Source: Polynucleobacter paneuropaeus
GTDB lineage: Bacteria > Pseudomonadota > Gammaproteobacteria > Burkholderiales > Burkholderiaceae
Length of the DNA: 64,000 nucleotides
Assembly: GCF_003261235.1 (NCBI RefSeq)
Contig: NZ_CP030085.1
Span: forward strand, 62,001-126,000
Direction of reading: 5' to 3'
In this document: one piece after another, positions 53,153 through 60,855 of the stretch
How the letters are laid out: the number at the start of each line of letters is the position of its first letter
Position numbering within the stretch: the stretch's first letter is position 1
Position numbers and translations under genes: made by a program
Notes under the pieces: model-generated
What the model saw: the letters and a program-made list of their open reading frames with translations, nothing else
What the model was told of the DNA's origin: nothing
Databases searched by the model: none

Positions 53153-53926
53153 ATGAAACAGATTCTGCAAACCTTGAAAAGCCTCTGCCAAGCCAGTCTG
53201 CTGGTAGCAGCTTTGGGAATGAGTGTTAATGTAAGCGCAAATGAAGGCGGCTTTCCATTAGATGCTGCGCCAAATCGTGTCAGCAATAACGCTTCTTTGC
53301 AAAATGGCGCAAAACTATTTGTCAATTATTGTTTTGGTTGCCATTCTGCGACCAGCGTTCGTTATAACCGGATGCGCGATATTGGTCTGACAGATCAGCA
53401 AATTAAAGACAATTTAATTTTGACTGATGCCAAGGTTGGCGATTTGATGACGATTGCAATGTCGCCAAAAGATGCTAAGGTCTGGTTTGGCAAAGTCCCA
53501 CCAGATCTTTCTGTAGAAGCTAGAGCTCGCGGTACCGATTGGCTCTATACCTATTTGCGTACTTTCTATAAAGACGATGAGCGTCCAACTGGCTGGAATA
53601 ACCTTGTGTATCCAAACGTTGGCATGCCCCATGTGTTATGGCAATTGCAAGGTCAGCGTGCCGCGAAGTTTGAAGAGCGTAAAGACCCACATGATGAGTC
53701 TAGAACTGAAAAGGTATTCGTAGGCTTTGAGCAGTTAACTCCAGGCACAATGAGTGCTCAAGATTACGACGACAATATTGCCGATTTAGTTTCATTCATG
53801 TCTTGGATGGCTGAACCTGTGCAACTCGAGCGTAAGCGTTTAGGTGTGATTGTTCTCTTATTCCTAGCCGTCTTTACCTTGTTTGCTTGGCGCTTGAATA
53901 AGGCTTATTGGAAAGATATCCACTAA
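53153..53926 (+). CDS. petC: Ubiquinol-cytochrome c reductase, cytochrome c1 subunit
   Basis: Started at the ATG at 53153 (AGGAA upstream), it is 257 aa with a signal peptide ending VSANEGG, a heme site CFGCH, the distal Met region (LGVIVLLF follows), and a C-terminal membrane anchor. An earlier in-frame ATG at 53108 overlaps petB and would put a charged stretch before the signal peptide, so it is not used. Confidence 0.95.
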   Translation: MKQILQTLKSLCQASLLVAALGMSVNVSANEGGFPLDAAPNRVSNNASLQNGAKLFVNYCFGCHSATSVRYNRMRDIGLTDQQIKDNLILTDAKVGDLMTIAMSPKDAKVWFGKVPPDLSVEARARGTDWLYTYLRTFYKDDERPTGWNNLVYPNVGMPHVLWQLQGQRAAKFEERKDPHDESRTEKVFVGFEQLTPGTMSAQDYDDNIADLVSFMSWMAEPVQLERKRLGVIVLLFLAVFTLFAWRLNKAYWKDIH

Positions 53927-53981
53927 GATCCGAACTGAATTTAAAGTAGTACTGTGAAGTGTTGATTAAGGAAATTTATTT

Positions 53982-54593
53982 ATGATGGTGTTGTACTCGG
54001 GTACTAATTGCCCATTCTCGCAACGCTGCCGTCTAGTGCTTTTTGAAAAAGGCATGGACTTTGAAATTCGTGATGTCGACTTGTTTAATAAGCCAGAAGA
54101 TATCTCGGTAATGAACCCTTACGGCCAAGTTCCAATCTTGGTTGAGCGTGATCTCATTTTGTATGAATCAAACATCATCAATGAATACATTGATGAGCGT
54201 TTTCCTCATCCACAATTGATGCCGCCAGATCCAGTTGCTCGTGCACGTGCACGCCTCTTTCTTTTCAATTTTGAGAAAGAACTGTTCGTCCACGTTGCCG
54301 CTCTAGAAAATGAAAAAGGTAAGGCAGCAGAAAAGGTTCACGAGAAGGCTCGCCTAGCTATTCGTGATCGCTTGACTCAGTTGGCCCCAATTTTTGTGAA
54401 GAACAAATATATGCTCGGTGAAGAGTTCTCAATGCTAGACGTAGCTATTGCGCCTTTATTGTGGCGTCTTGAGCATTACGGTATTGATCTTTCTAGAAAC
54501 GCAGCTGCGCTATTGAAATACGCAGAACGAATCTTTAGCAGACCGGCCTATATCGAGGCATTAACGCCTTCAGAAAAGGTCATGCGCCGCTAA
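53982..54593 (+). CDS. sspA: Stringent starvation protein A
   Basis: A 203-aa glutathione-transferase-fold protein that binds RNA polymerase. It begins MMVLYSGTNCPFSQRCRLVLFEKGMDFE and has VPILVERDLILYESNIINEYIDERFPHP, diagnostic of SspA. It lies between petC and sspB, the normal betaproteobacterial order. Confidence 0.95.
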   Translation: MMVLYSGTNCPFSQRCRLVLFEKGMDFEIRDVDLFNKPEDISVMNPYGQVPILVERDLILYESNIINEYIDERFPHPQLMPPDPVARARARLFLFNFEKELFVHVAALENEKGKAAEKVHEKARLAIRDRLTQLAPIFVKNKYMLGEEFSMLDVAIAPLLWRLEHYGIDLSRNAAALLKYAERIFSRPAYIEALTPSEKVMRR

Positions 54594-54620
54594 GCGGTTC
54601 ATTTGTCAGATCAGATCAAT

Positions 54621-55028
54621 ATGTCTGACGTTCCAAGCAATAAGCCTTATCTAATCCGTGCACTACACCAGTGGTGTGCGGATTTTGGTTTTACCCCTTT
54701 TATAGCTGTTTTTGTCGATCAAAACGTGGAAGTGCCCATGGAGTTCGTCAAGAAAGATGAGATTGTTCTCAATCTTTCTACCGAGGCCTGCCATAACTTA
54801 CAAATTGAGAATGACTGGATCAGCTTTCAGGCAAGGTTTGGCGGTGTTCCTAAAAAGATTTTGGTCCCAATAAGCCATGTTTTAGCTATATATGCACGGG
54901 AAAATGGCCAGGGAATGTCATTTCCATTCGATCCCAACCAAGTAAAAACCCAAAATAGACCCAGCGAGCAGGGGGGTAGCGATGTGCCTCCTAAGCCCAA
55001 TCGCCCATCTTTAAAGATTGTGAAATAG
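54621..55028 (+). CDS. sspB: ClpXP protease specificity-enhancing factor SspB
   Basis: A 135-aa adaptor that brings ssrA-tagged proteins to ClpXP. The core PYLIRALHQWCADFGFTPFIAVFVD and FQARFGGVPKKILVPISHVLAIYARENGQGM is SspB, and the C-terminal tail (RPSLKIVK) is the ClpX-binding tail. I use the ATG at 54621; a TTG at 54603 would add six residues. It ends 17 bases before tRNA-Thr. Confidence 0.93.
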   Translation: MSDVPSNKPYLIRALHQWCADFGFTPFIAVFVDQNVEVPMEFVKKDEIVLNLSTEACHNLQIENDWISFQARFGGVPKKILVPISHVLAIYARENGQGMSFPFDPNQVKTQNRPSEQGGSDVPPKPNRPSLKIVK

Positions 55029-55045
55029 GCTAAAATCCTTATTTT

Positions 55046-55121
55046 GCCCCTTTAGCTCATCTGGTAGAGCAACTGATTTGTAATCAGTAGGTGGTCTGTT
55101 CGAGTCGGACAAGGGGCACCA
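55046..55121 (+). tRNA. tRNA-Thr (anticodon TGT)
   Basis: A full cloverleaf of 76 bases with CCA encoded. Acceptor GCCCCTT pairs with AAGGGGC; the D arm is GCTC/GAGC; the anticodon stem ACTGA/TCAGT carries TTTGTAA with anticodon TGT; the T arm is GTCTG/CGGAC with loop TTCGAGT. Discriminator base is A. No promoter is obvious between sspB and the tRNA. The next gene starts only 10 bases after the CCA end. Confidence 0.96.
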
Positions 55122-55131
55122 ATAAATTTTT

Positions 55132-55827
55132 ATGTTATCTCTTCCGGATGTCACCCTCGTTGCAGTAAGCTCAGTCGACCTAGAGGGTACACTGTTTGCT
55201 TTATCAATTTCGTCACATGAAATTGAGTTTGCAGAGATCAAGTTTTTGACCTCTGAATCAATTAATCCGACGAATACAAAGATCAAAATTGAATCCATTC
55301 CTAAATTAGATATTTGGGGGTATAGTAAATTTATTATTAAAGACCTCTACCGGTATATTGATACTTCACATTGCCTGGTAATTCAGGCAGATGGATTCGT
55401 GCTTAATCCATACAAATGGCGGAATGAATTTCTACAATATGATTTCATTGGCGCACCTTGGCCAAAGAAACTATTACTACAGCCAGGCAATCACGTTTTG
55501 GATATGCAAAAGAATCAGGTTGGAAATGGTGGTTTTTCTCTAAGAAGTAAGAAGCTATTAGTAGAGACGGCAAGAATTAATTTTGACTTGTTAACGTACC
55601 CAACATATTCCGAAGATTTAATTATTTGTCACTACCTATATGAGCAAATGTTAGATGGTGGAATCAGATTTCCTCCTCCTAATCTTGCAGCTAAATTCTC
55701 TGTAGAGTCACCAAATGCTTCTTATGGTGAGAGTCCAAATACATCTTTTGGTTTTCATGGCAAAGAACTCAGAAACTTAATGTTTAACACGATTATAGAT
55801 AGCGATGAGAAGCATAAATATAACTGA
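55132..55827 (+). CDS. DUF5672-type putative glycosyltransferase-related protein
   Basis: A 231-aa protein without signal peptide or membrane helix. It starts directly with LPDVTLVAVSSVDLEG and holds SHCLVIQADGFVLNPYKWRNEFLQYDFIGAPWP and then GNGGFSLRSKKLL, which I recognise as the DUF5672 pattern, found in polysaccharide gene clusters. QADG may be the metal-binding acidic motif of a GT-A fold; this is inference. The ATG is 10 bases after tRNA-Thr with no SD sequence. AT-rich. The next gene overlaps by 23 bases. Confidence 0.75.
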   Translation: MLSLPDVTLVAVSSVDLEGTLFALSISSHEIEFAEIKFLTSESINPTNTKIKIESIPKLDIWGYSKFIIKDLYRYIDTSHCLVIQADGFVLNPYKWRNEFLQYDFIGAPWPKKLLLQPGNHVLDMQKNQVGNGGFSLRSKKLLVETARINFDLLTYPTYSEDLIICHYLYEQMLDGGIRFPPPNLAAKFSVESPNASYGESPNTSFGFHGKELRNLMFNTIIDSDEKHKYN

Positions 55828-56710
55828 CATACCTGTATTGGTTCTTAATTACAACAGGCCTGAATTTACCAAAAGGCTTGTTAAAAATCTTGAAAAGATC
55901 AAACCGACCAATCTTTATGTTTCAATAGACGGTCATAAACTGAGCACTTATGAAGATAGACTTAGGGTTGATGAAGTAGAGAAATTTTTTAAAAATTTAG
56001 GCTGGAAATGTAATCTGAAATTAGTAAGAAATGAAAAAAATTATGGACTACGTAATGCGGTAAAGAAAGCTTTAGATTGGTTTTTTGAAGAAAATGAATT
56101 TGGAGTCATATTGGAAGACGATATTCAATTTGACATCAATTTTTTTAAATATTGTCAAGAATTTTCAACAATTAACTCAGACCCTAGGATTGCTGCTATT
56201 TCGGGCAATAATCTTCTTGAACATTTGTTTTCACCAGAATGCTTCGAGAGAAGGTATCTTCTTGCCAAGATTTTTCACTGCTGGGGCTGGGCAACTTGGC
56301 GAGAAAAATGGGCTTTATATGATGATAATATCGAAAATGACGAAAACTTCTTTGAAAATTTACTACCCAAATTTCTTAATTACGATGAAGAGTTAATTAT
56401 GTTTTGGAGGTACCAAAGAAAAAGGCTGAAAGATAACGAGATTGATTCTTGGGCGTTTAGGTTCCATTTTTCTTGCCTAAGAAATCAATTGCTGTATTTG
56501 ACCCCCCCACGTAATCTAACATCTAATTATGGTATCGGACCCGGGGTTGGAGTCAACTCAAATCATCAGGTCCCCTTTTTTATGGAGTCAATAAAAATTA
56601 ATCCATACGAGAAATTTGATGGCAGTTATTCAATTGAGGGATCTCCATTATTTGAAAAATTCGAAGAAAAGTTTATTCTAGGAATTAATCGATTACCACT
56701 TATTCTGTAG
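55805..56710 (+). CDS. GT-A-fold glycosyltransferase-like protein (HlpA-like)
   Basis: A 301-aa cytoplasmic protein. It begins IPVLVLNYNRPEFTKRLVKNL, then LYVSIDGHK, YGLRNAVKKALDWFFEENEFGVILEDDIQFDINFF with the acidic EDD motif where GT-A enzymes bind metal and nucleotide sugar, and a conserved WGWATWREKW segment. This matches a group often named HlpA-like nucleotide-diphospho-sugar transferases. Donor and acceptor are unknown. G+C is very low (34 of 120 bases from 56041). It overlaps the upstream gene by 23 bases. Confidence 0.75.
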   Translation: MRSINITDIPVLVLNYNRPEFTKRLVKNLEKIKPTNLYVSIDGHKLSTYEDRLRVDEVEKFFKNLGWKCNLKLVRNEKNYGLRNAVKKALDWFFEENEFGVILEDDIQFDINFFKYCQEFSTINSDPRIAAISGNNLLEHLFSPECFERRYLLAKIFHCWGWATWREKWALYDDNIENDENFFENLLPKFLNYDEELIMFWRYQRKRLKDNEIDSWAFRFHFSCLRNQLLYLTPPRNLTSNYGIGPGVGVNSNHQVPFFMESIKINPYEKFDGSYSIEGSPLFEKFEEKFILGINRLPLIL

Positions 56711-56722
56711 ATATTTTTTGGT

Positions 56723-57508
56723 ATGATTAAATTCTCAATATGTTTTTTTGGAATGAATCGCAGTCTTTCATTCACGATTAACTCAATTCAAAATAATATA
56801 TTTAGTGCCATTCCTCACGAATGGAAAACTATTACTTGTGGTGCCTTAATGAATTGTGCCCATTCATTTAGCAATTTAAGAAGTGAAGAATTTGACGCGA
56901 CAGTCGAAAGAAACTTTGAAAAGTTAATCTCACCAGATTCATACGAGGCTATCGATCAATCAGAATTCGACTTTAATTATAGGAATGATTTATTAGCACT
57001 CGATTTGAAAGATATTTACAGTGACAACTATGCGAGTTTAATGAATATGATTCGTGAACTGTATTCTATTCAAAGAGCCTGGAGTTGGGCAAAGAAAAAT
57101 AAACCTGATGTCGTCTTATTTTTAAGACCAGATCTAAATTATCTAGATAAATTTGATTTTCAGGGTAGTTTAAATTTATGGGGTGATAATTCGCGACCGA
57201 TAGTTATGACCCCTATTTGGCAAAAATGGGGGGGTGTGAATGATAGATTTGCCCTCACAAATTTTCATGGAGCTGAGGTTTATGGTAACCGCTTCAATCT
57301 TTTTTGGAAATACGCCCTTATTTTAAAAAATTATCCTCAAGCTGAATCGCTTCTATTTACAACCCTATTTTTAAATGGAGTGGATTTTGAATGTTATTTA
57401 TCTCAAAGAGCAGCAAGAGTTAGATCGGGCGGTAATCAGAGGGAGGAGGATTATAATGAGTGCGGATCTAATGATTCACTTAAATCTTTTTTGAGTTCAA
57501 TTTTATAG
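56723..57508 (+). CDS. Unrecognised protein in the glycan islet
   Basis: I do not recognise this 261-aa protein with confidence. It begins MIKFSICFFGMNRSLSFTINSI, has no signal peptide, and carries LYSIQRAWSWAKKNKPDVVLFLRPDLNYLDKF, where DVV and RPDL could be part of a sugar-nucleotide-binding fold, then GGVNDRFALTNFHGAEVYGNRFNLFWKY. This layout recalls small glycosyltransferase-like proteins of surface-glycan clusters, but no catalytic motif is certain. It lies 12 bases after the HlpA-like gene and 4 bases before the aminotransferase gene. AT-rich. Confidence 0.6.
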   Translation: MIKFSICFFGMNRSLSFTINSIQNNIFSAIPHEWKTITCGALMNCAHSFSNLRSEEFDATVERNFEKLISPDSYEAIDQSEFDFNYRNDLLALDLKDIYSDNYASLMNMIRELYSIQRAWSWAKKNKPDVVLFLRPDLNYLDKFDFQGSLNLWGDNSRPIVMTPIWQKWGGVNDRFALTNFHGAEVYGNRFNLFWKYALILKNYPQAESLLFTTLFLNGVDFECYLSQRAARVRSGGNQREEDYNECGSNDSLKSFLSSIL

Positions 57509-57512
57509 ACTG

Positions 57513-58670
57513 ATGATCATGAAGCATAAAAAAATGAATGAGTTCCCTTTGATGGACCCATCAAAAGGCTTAGTTCTGTTTTATCCTGATATAAGTCCCA
57601 ATGCTATTAATTCTGTAAATGAAACTCTCTCTGGTAGATGGATTGGTCAGGGGCCGAAAGTTGAGAGCTTTCAAAACGAATTTACAAAAAAGTTTTTACA
57701 TTCTGGATCTTCGCTTGCAGTTGGAAGCGGAACAGACGCATTACATTTGGCTTATATACTGGCTGGTATCAATGATGGCGATGAAGTACTGGCCCCAGCT
57801 TTTACGTGTACCGCAACAAATATCCCTCTTTTGTACTTGAACGCCAATATTAAATTTATTGATATTGATCCCAAAACAATGAATCTCAGCTTAGAGGATA
57901 TCAAACAGAAGGTATCTCCAAAAACAAAAGCAATTGTTACTGTGGATTATGGGGGAATTCCTTGTGAGTACGATGAGCTAAAGAAAATTTCTGCCGTAAA
58001 TGGTATAGCCCTTATTCAAGATGCTGCACATTCGATTGGCTCAAAATATGGTGAGAATTATGTAGGCAACCAATCGGATTTCACGATATTTTCTTTTCAA
58101 GCAATTAAGACTTTAACCACCGGTGACGGGGGCATGCTTGTTATGAAAAATGCCAACCTAAATGAGCGCGCAAAAAAGCTTAGATGGTTCGGTATTGACA
58201 GAGCGCAAAAACAAGGTGGTATTTGGGAAAACGACATCCAAGATATTGGGTATAAATATCAAATGAATGATATTGCAGCTGCAATAGGACTCTCAAATTT
58301 AGAGTGTTTTGATGACATTGTCAACGCTCGAAAAGAGCTCTATGAGCGCTATTTAGGCGGCTTAAAAGAAGTACAAGGAATTAGTGTGATTCAACCAGTC
58401 TCTAAAAAAACAGTGGATTTTTGTCCATGGCTGCTAACTATTATTGTTGATAAGAACAGAGCGGGGTTAATGAAAAAATTGAGGGAAAATTCGGTTGAGT
58501 CTGGCCAAGTTCACTACCGTAATGATCGATACTCAATTTTTGGTACCCAAAAACAAGAATTACCGAACATGGATTTTCTTGAGGATAAGTACTTGGTTTT
58601 GCCTCTTCATCGTAAGATGACGGTCGATGATGTTGACAGGGTGGTATCCATAATTAAAGAAGGCTGGTAA
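57513..58670 (+). CDS. DegT/DnrJ/EryC1/StrS-family sugar aminotransferase
   Basis: A 385-aa PLP enzyme of the nucleotide-sugar aminotransferase family. It shows the sugar-binding GRWIGQGPKVESFQNEF start, VGSGTDALHLAYILAGINDGDEV, QDAAHSIGSKYG, and the PLP lysine Lys199 in SFQAIKTLTTGDGG; the usual SFHxxK His is Gln here. It would add an amino group to a keto-sugar nucleotide, for surface glycan or glycoprotein. No matching dehydratase or acetyltransferase lies in the window, so the keto-sugar must come from elsewhere. An in-frame ATG seven codons later is an alternative start. It converges on the MFS gene, 9 bases apart. Confidence 0.88.
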   Translation: MIMKHKKMNEFPLMDPSKGLVLFYPDISPNAINSVNETLSGRWIGQGPKVESFQNEFTKKFLHSGSSLAVGSGTDALHLAYILAGINDGDEVLAPAFTCTATNIPLLYLNANIKFIDIDPKTMNLSLEDIKQKVSPKTKAIVTVDYGGIPCEYDELKKISAVNGIALIQDAAHSIGSKYGENYVGNQSDFTIFSFQAIKTLTTGDGGMLVMKNANLNERAKKLRWFGIDRAQKQGGIWENDIQDIGYKYQMNDIAAAIGLSNLECFDDIVNARKELYERYLGGLKEVQGISVIQPVSKKTVDFCPWLLTIIVDKNRAGLMKKLRENSVESGQVHYRNDRYSIFGTQKQELPNMDFLEDKYLVLPLHRKMTVDDVDRVVSIIKEGW

Positions 58671-58679
58671 TGGTTTTCC

Positions 58680-60032
58680 CTATTTATAGGGTTTTTTGCA
58701 CCCGCAAACTCTCACTGAAGTTTCTGTGTAGGATATCGTCCAAGCTATAGCGGCAAAGAATAAAAATATACATGGGTAGTAAAGACCGGCTAATGTATTC
58801 CATTTTTCATTCACCCAGGTGATGATCAATGGCGACATTCCTCCAATCCATCCCGCAGCTAAATTATGAGGAAATGTTGCGGCACTATTTCTAGACTTTG
58901 CGGGGAATAATTCAGCGAGTATTGCGGCTTGAGGGCCTCCTAGTAAGCCCAGAATACAGGACAGGCCAAACATAATGCAGCCAATGATTTTGATATCTTG
59001 CTGAGTTAATGGAAGATGAGATCCAGTAGTTTTCATCATCCAAAATGCCGGAAGAATGAGTACGGCTCCCAAAAAGAGACCGCATGTAATGACTGGTTTT
59101 CTCCCCACTTGATCTGATAGCCATCCTGCAAAAATAATTGTTGTCACTAAAAAAAGAGTGGATAAAACACTCAGTTGATCAACGAGCTCTACTGGTAGTT
59201 TCACTGTGGTCTTAAGGAAGATCGGCAGGTAGACCTGTGAGCAGAAAAACAGTACTGCACCTCCACCCGAAACACAAAAAAAGAGTAAGAACATTTTTTT
59301 TCGGATTTCAGGGTCTTTAAAATTATTCAGCAACTGCCCTTCTGTCTTTGGGCTTCTAGTTTGTAATTCTTGAAATACTGGAGTTTCTTCGAGAGTTCTG
59401 CGGAAATAAAGTGCTAGCAGAAGCAATAAGAATGAAACAAAGAATGGAATTCTCCAGCCCCACGCTTGAAACTCTTCTGCTGATAGCCATCCCTGTAATA
59501 GTGTTATCTGCAAAGTAGAGGCCAAAATACCAAACGGTCCCATGAGTTGTAAAAAACTCGTTTTGAAACCCCGATTTTTTTCCCCAGCATGCTCAGCCAG
59601 GAAGATTGCTCCCCCACCAATTTCCCCGCCAGCAGAAAATCCCTGCAAAATTCGAAGGCTCACCAAAAGAATGGGAGCCAAGATACCAATTTGTGCGTAA
59701 GTGGGTAAAAACCCCACTAAAAGCGTAGCCAGCCCCATGATGGAGATGGTGATCATAAATACGGGCTTGCGGCCAATACGATCCCCCATAGACCCAAAAA
59801 ATGCCGCTCCAATAGGTCTGACTATCATTCCCACTCCAAAGGTGGCCAAGCTAGCCAAAAGGCTGGAAGAGGGGTCGTTAGATGGAAAGAATAAAGGGCC
59901 AAAAGTAACCGCCAAGGCGCCGAAGGTCAAAAAGTCATACCACTCCAAAAAAGTTCCAAAACACGCTGCAATCAGCATTTTGAGATAGCTTTGTTGCCGA
60001 GGGTAGGATTGTAAGTTACTGTTTTTATTCAC
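58680..60032 (-). CDS. MFS transporter, metabolite:H+ symporter (MHS) family
   Basis: A 450-aa protein with about 12 membrane helices. It has the MHS N-terminus (ACFGTFLEWYDFLTFGALAV), the loop GSMGDRIGRKPVFM between helices 2 and 3, LRILQGFSAGGEIGGGAIFLAEHAGEKNRGF, and a second DQVGRKP loop. The family moves proline, betaine, citrate, shikimate or dicarboxylates with protons; the substrate cannot be read from sequence. The end of the gene meets the convergent aminotransferase gene. Confidence 0.88.
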   Translation of the reverse strand: MNKNSNLQSYPRQQSYLKMLIAACFGTFLEWYDFLTFGALAVTFGPLFFPSNDPSSSLLASLATFGVGMIVRPIGAAFFGSMGDRIGRKPVFMITISIMGLATLLVGFLPTYAQIGILAPILLVSLRILQGFSAGGEIGGGAIFLAEHAGEKNRGFKTSFLQLMGPFGILASTLQITLLQGWLSAEEFQAWGWRIPFFVSFLLLLLALYFRRTLEETPVFQELQTRSPKTEGQLLNNFKDPEIRKKMFLLFFCVSGGGAVLFFCSQVYLPIFLKTTVKLPVELVDQLSVLSTLFLVTTIIFAGWLSDQVGRKPVITCGLFLGAVLILPAFWMMKTTGSHLPLTQQDIKIIGCIMFGLSCILGLLGGPQAAILAELFPAKSRNSAATFPHNLAAGWIGGMSPLIITWVNEKWNTLAGLYYPCIFLFFAAIAWTISYTETSVRVCGCKKPYK

Positions 60033-60054
60033 TTTAATTAAATTCTACTGATAT

Positions 60055-60072
60055 TTGTTGCAAAGCAGCAAA
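60055..60072 (-). promoter_or_regulatory. Candidate PhaR-type operator, distal
   Basis: Read on the minus strand this is TTTGCTGCTTTGCAACAA, close to the TGC/GCA-rich motif I recall upstream of betaproteobacterial phasin genes, where the PHB-responsive repressor PhaR binds. It lies just upstream of the candidate -35 of the phasin promoter. The consensus is from memory. Confidence 0.4.
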
Positions 60073-60078
60073 AAGTTC

Positions 60079-60107
60079 TTGATTTGTCATTCTGGTTTAG
60101 TTATAGT
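60079..60107 (+). promoter_or_regulatory. Candidate sigma-70 promoter of the phasin gene
   Basis: TTGATT (60079-60084) and TATAGT (60102-60107) are spaced by exactly 17 bases; they match the consensus in 4 and 5 of 6 positions. Transcription would start near 60114, inside the second candidate operator. Confidence 0.5.
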
Positions 60108-60111
60108 TCTA

Positions 60112-60154
60112 TGGTGCAGTGCAATATTTAAAGTTTTTGTATGCATTAAATGCA
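60112..60154 (+). promoter_or_regulatory. Candidate PhaR-type operator and palindrome at the phasin start site
   Basis: TGGTGCAGTGCAATATTT (60112-60129) resembles the distal site in its TGCA core and covers the predicted start of transcription, a natural repressor position. A perfect 13-base palindrome TGCATTAAATGCA lies at 60142-60154. Binding is inference. Confidence 0.4.
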
Positions 60155-60195
60155 CTTAATTGATTAGTTGTACCACTTAATTACTGGAGAAATAC

Positions 60196-60777
60196 ATGAA
60201 CCAAGAACAAATTACCGCTAAATTGTCCCAAATTAACAGCAAAGGCCTCGAGGCTACATTTTCTTTGAGCGAAGCTGCTCTCGAAAACGCCCAGAAATTG
60301 GCTGAGTTGAACTATGCAGCTTCTAAAGATGCATTAGTGAACGCACAAGATGGTATTCAGCAAGTTTTGAATGCTAAAGATCCAAAGCAAATAACTGAAA
60401 TCATCAGTGCTGATGCATTGCAATCTGCTGGTACACAAGCTGTTGCTTACCAACGCAAAGTTACCAAAGTAATGCGCGATAGCAACAAAGAACTCGCTAA
60501 TGTTATCGAAGCAAACATTGACCAATTGCAAAACGGTTTCCAAGAGTGGGTAAACACCATTTCTGCTAACGCTCCTGCAGGTTCCGATGCATTCTTGTCA
60601 ACATTCAAGACTGTATACGGTAGCGCATTGCAAGGTTTTGAGCAGTTCCGCTCTGCAAGCAAAGAAGCTTTTGCAACTGCAGAAAAAACTGCTGAGCAAG
60701 CAATTGACGCTGTTCAAGGTCAGATCACTCAAGTGAAAAAAGCTGCTCCTGCATCACGTGCACGCAAAGCTGCTTAA
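60196..60777 (+). CDS. phaP: Phasin family protein
   Basis: A 193-aa helical protein that coats polyhydroxybutyrate granules. It has the phasin_2 pattern: LSEAALENAQKLAELNYAASKDALVNAQDGIQQVLNAKDPKQ near the N-terminus, then long amphipathic helices and a lysine/alanine-rich C-terminus (KKAAPASRARKAA). A GGAG SD sequence lies upstream. No pha synthesis genes are in the window. Confidence 0.92.
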   Translation: MNQEQITAKLSQINSKGLEATFSLSEAALENAQKLAELNYAASKDALVNAQDGIQQVLNAKDPKQITEIISADALQSAGTQAVAYQRKVTKVMRDSNKELANVIEANIDQLQNGFQEWVNTISANAPAGSDAFLSTFKTVYGSALQGFEQFRSASKEAFATAEKTAEQAIDAVQGQITQVKKAAPASRARKAA

Positions 60778-60810
60778 TTGCTAAAGTTTTAAACGGTATT
60801 TAGTTTTAAG

Positions 60811-60844
60811 AAAACCCGCTGTAGAAATACGGCGGGTTTTTTAT
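60811..60844. terminator. Rho-independent terminator between phasin and rmuC
   Basis: CCCGCTGTA (60815-60823) pairs with TACGGCGGG (60828-60836), one T-G wobble, around a GAAA tetraloop; T-run follows and an A-run precedes, so it can serve both converging genes. Confidence 0.92.
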
Positions 60845-60855
60845 TTGCTGATTTA

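Noticed and set aside
55122..60195. Genomic island with a direct repeat of the tRNA-Thr end
   Set aside because: I looked for a second copy of the tRNA 3' end in and after the islet and saw none, and there is no integrase, so an att-flanked element is not supported.
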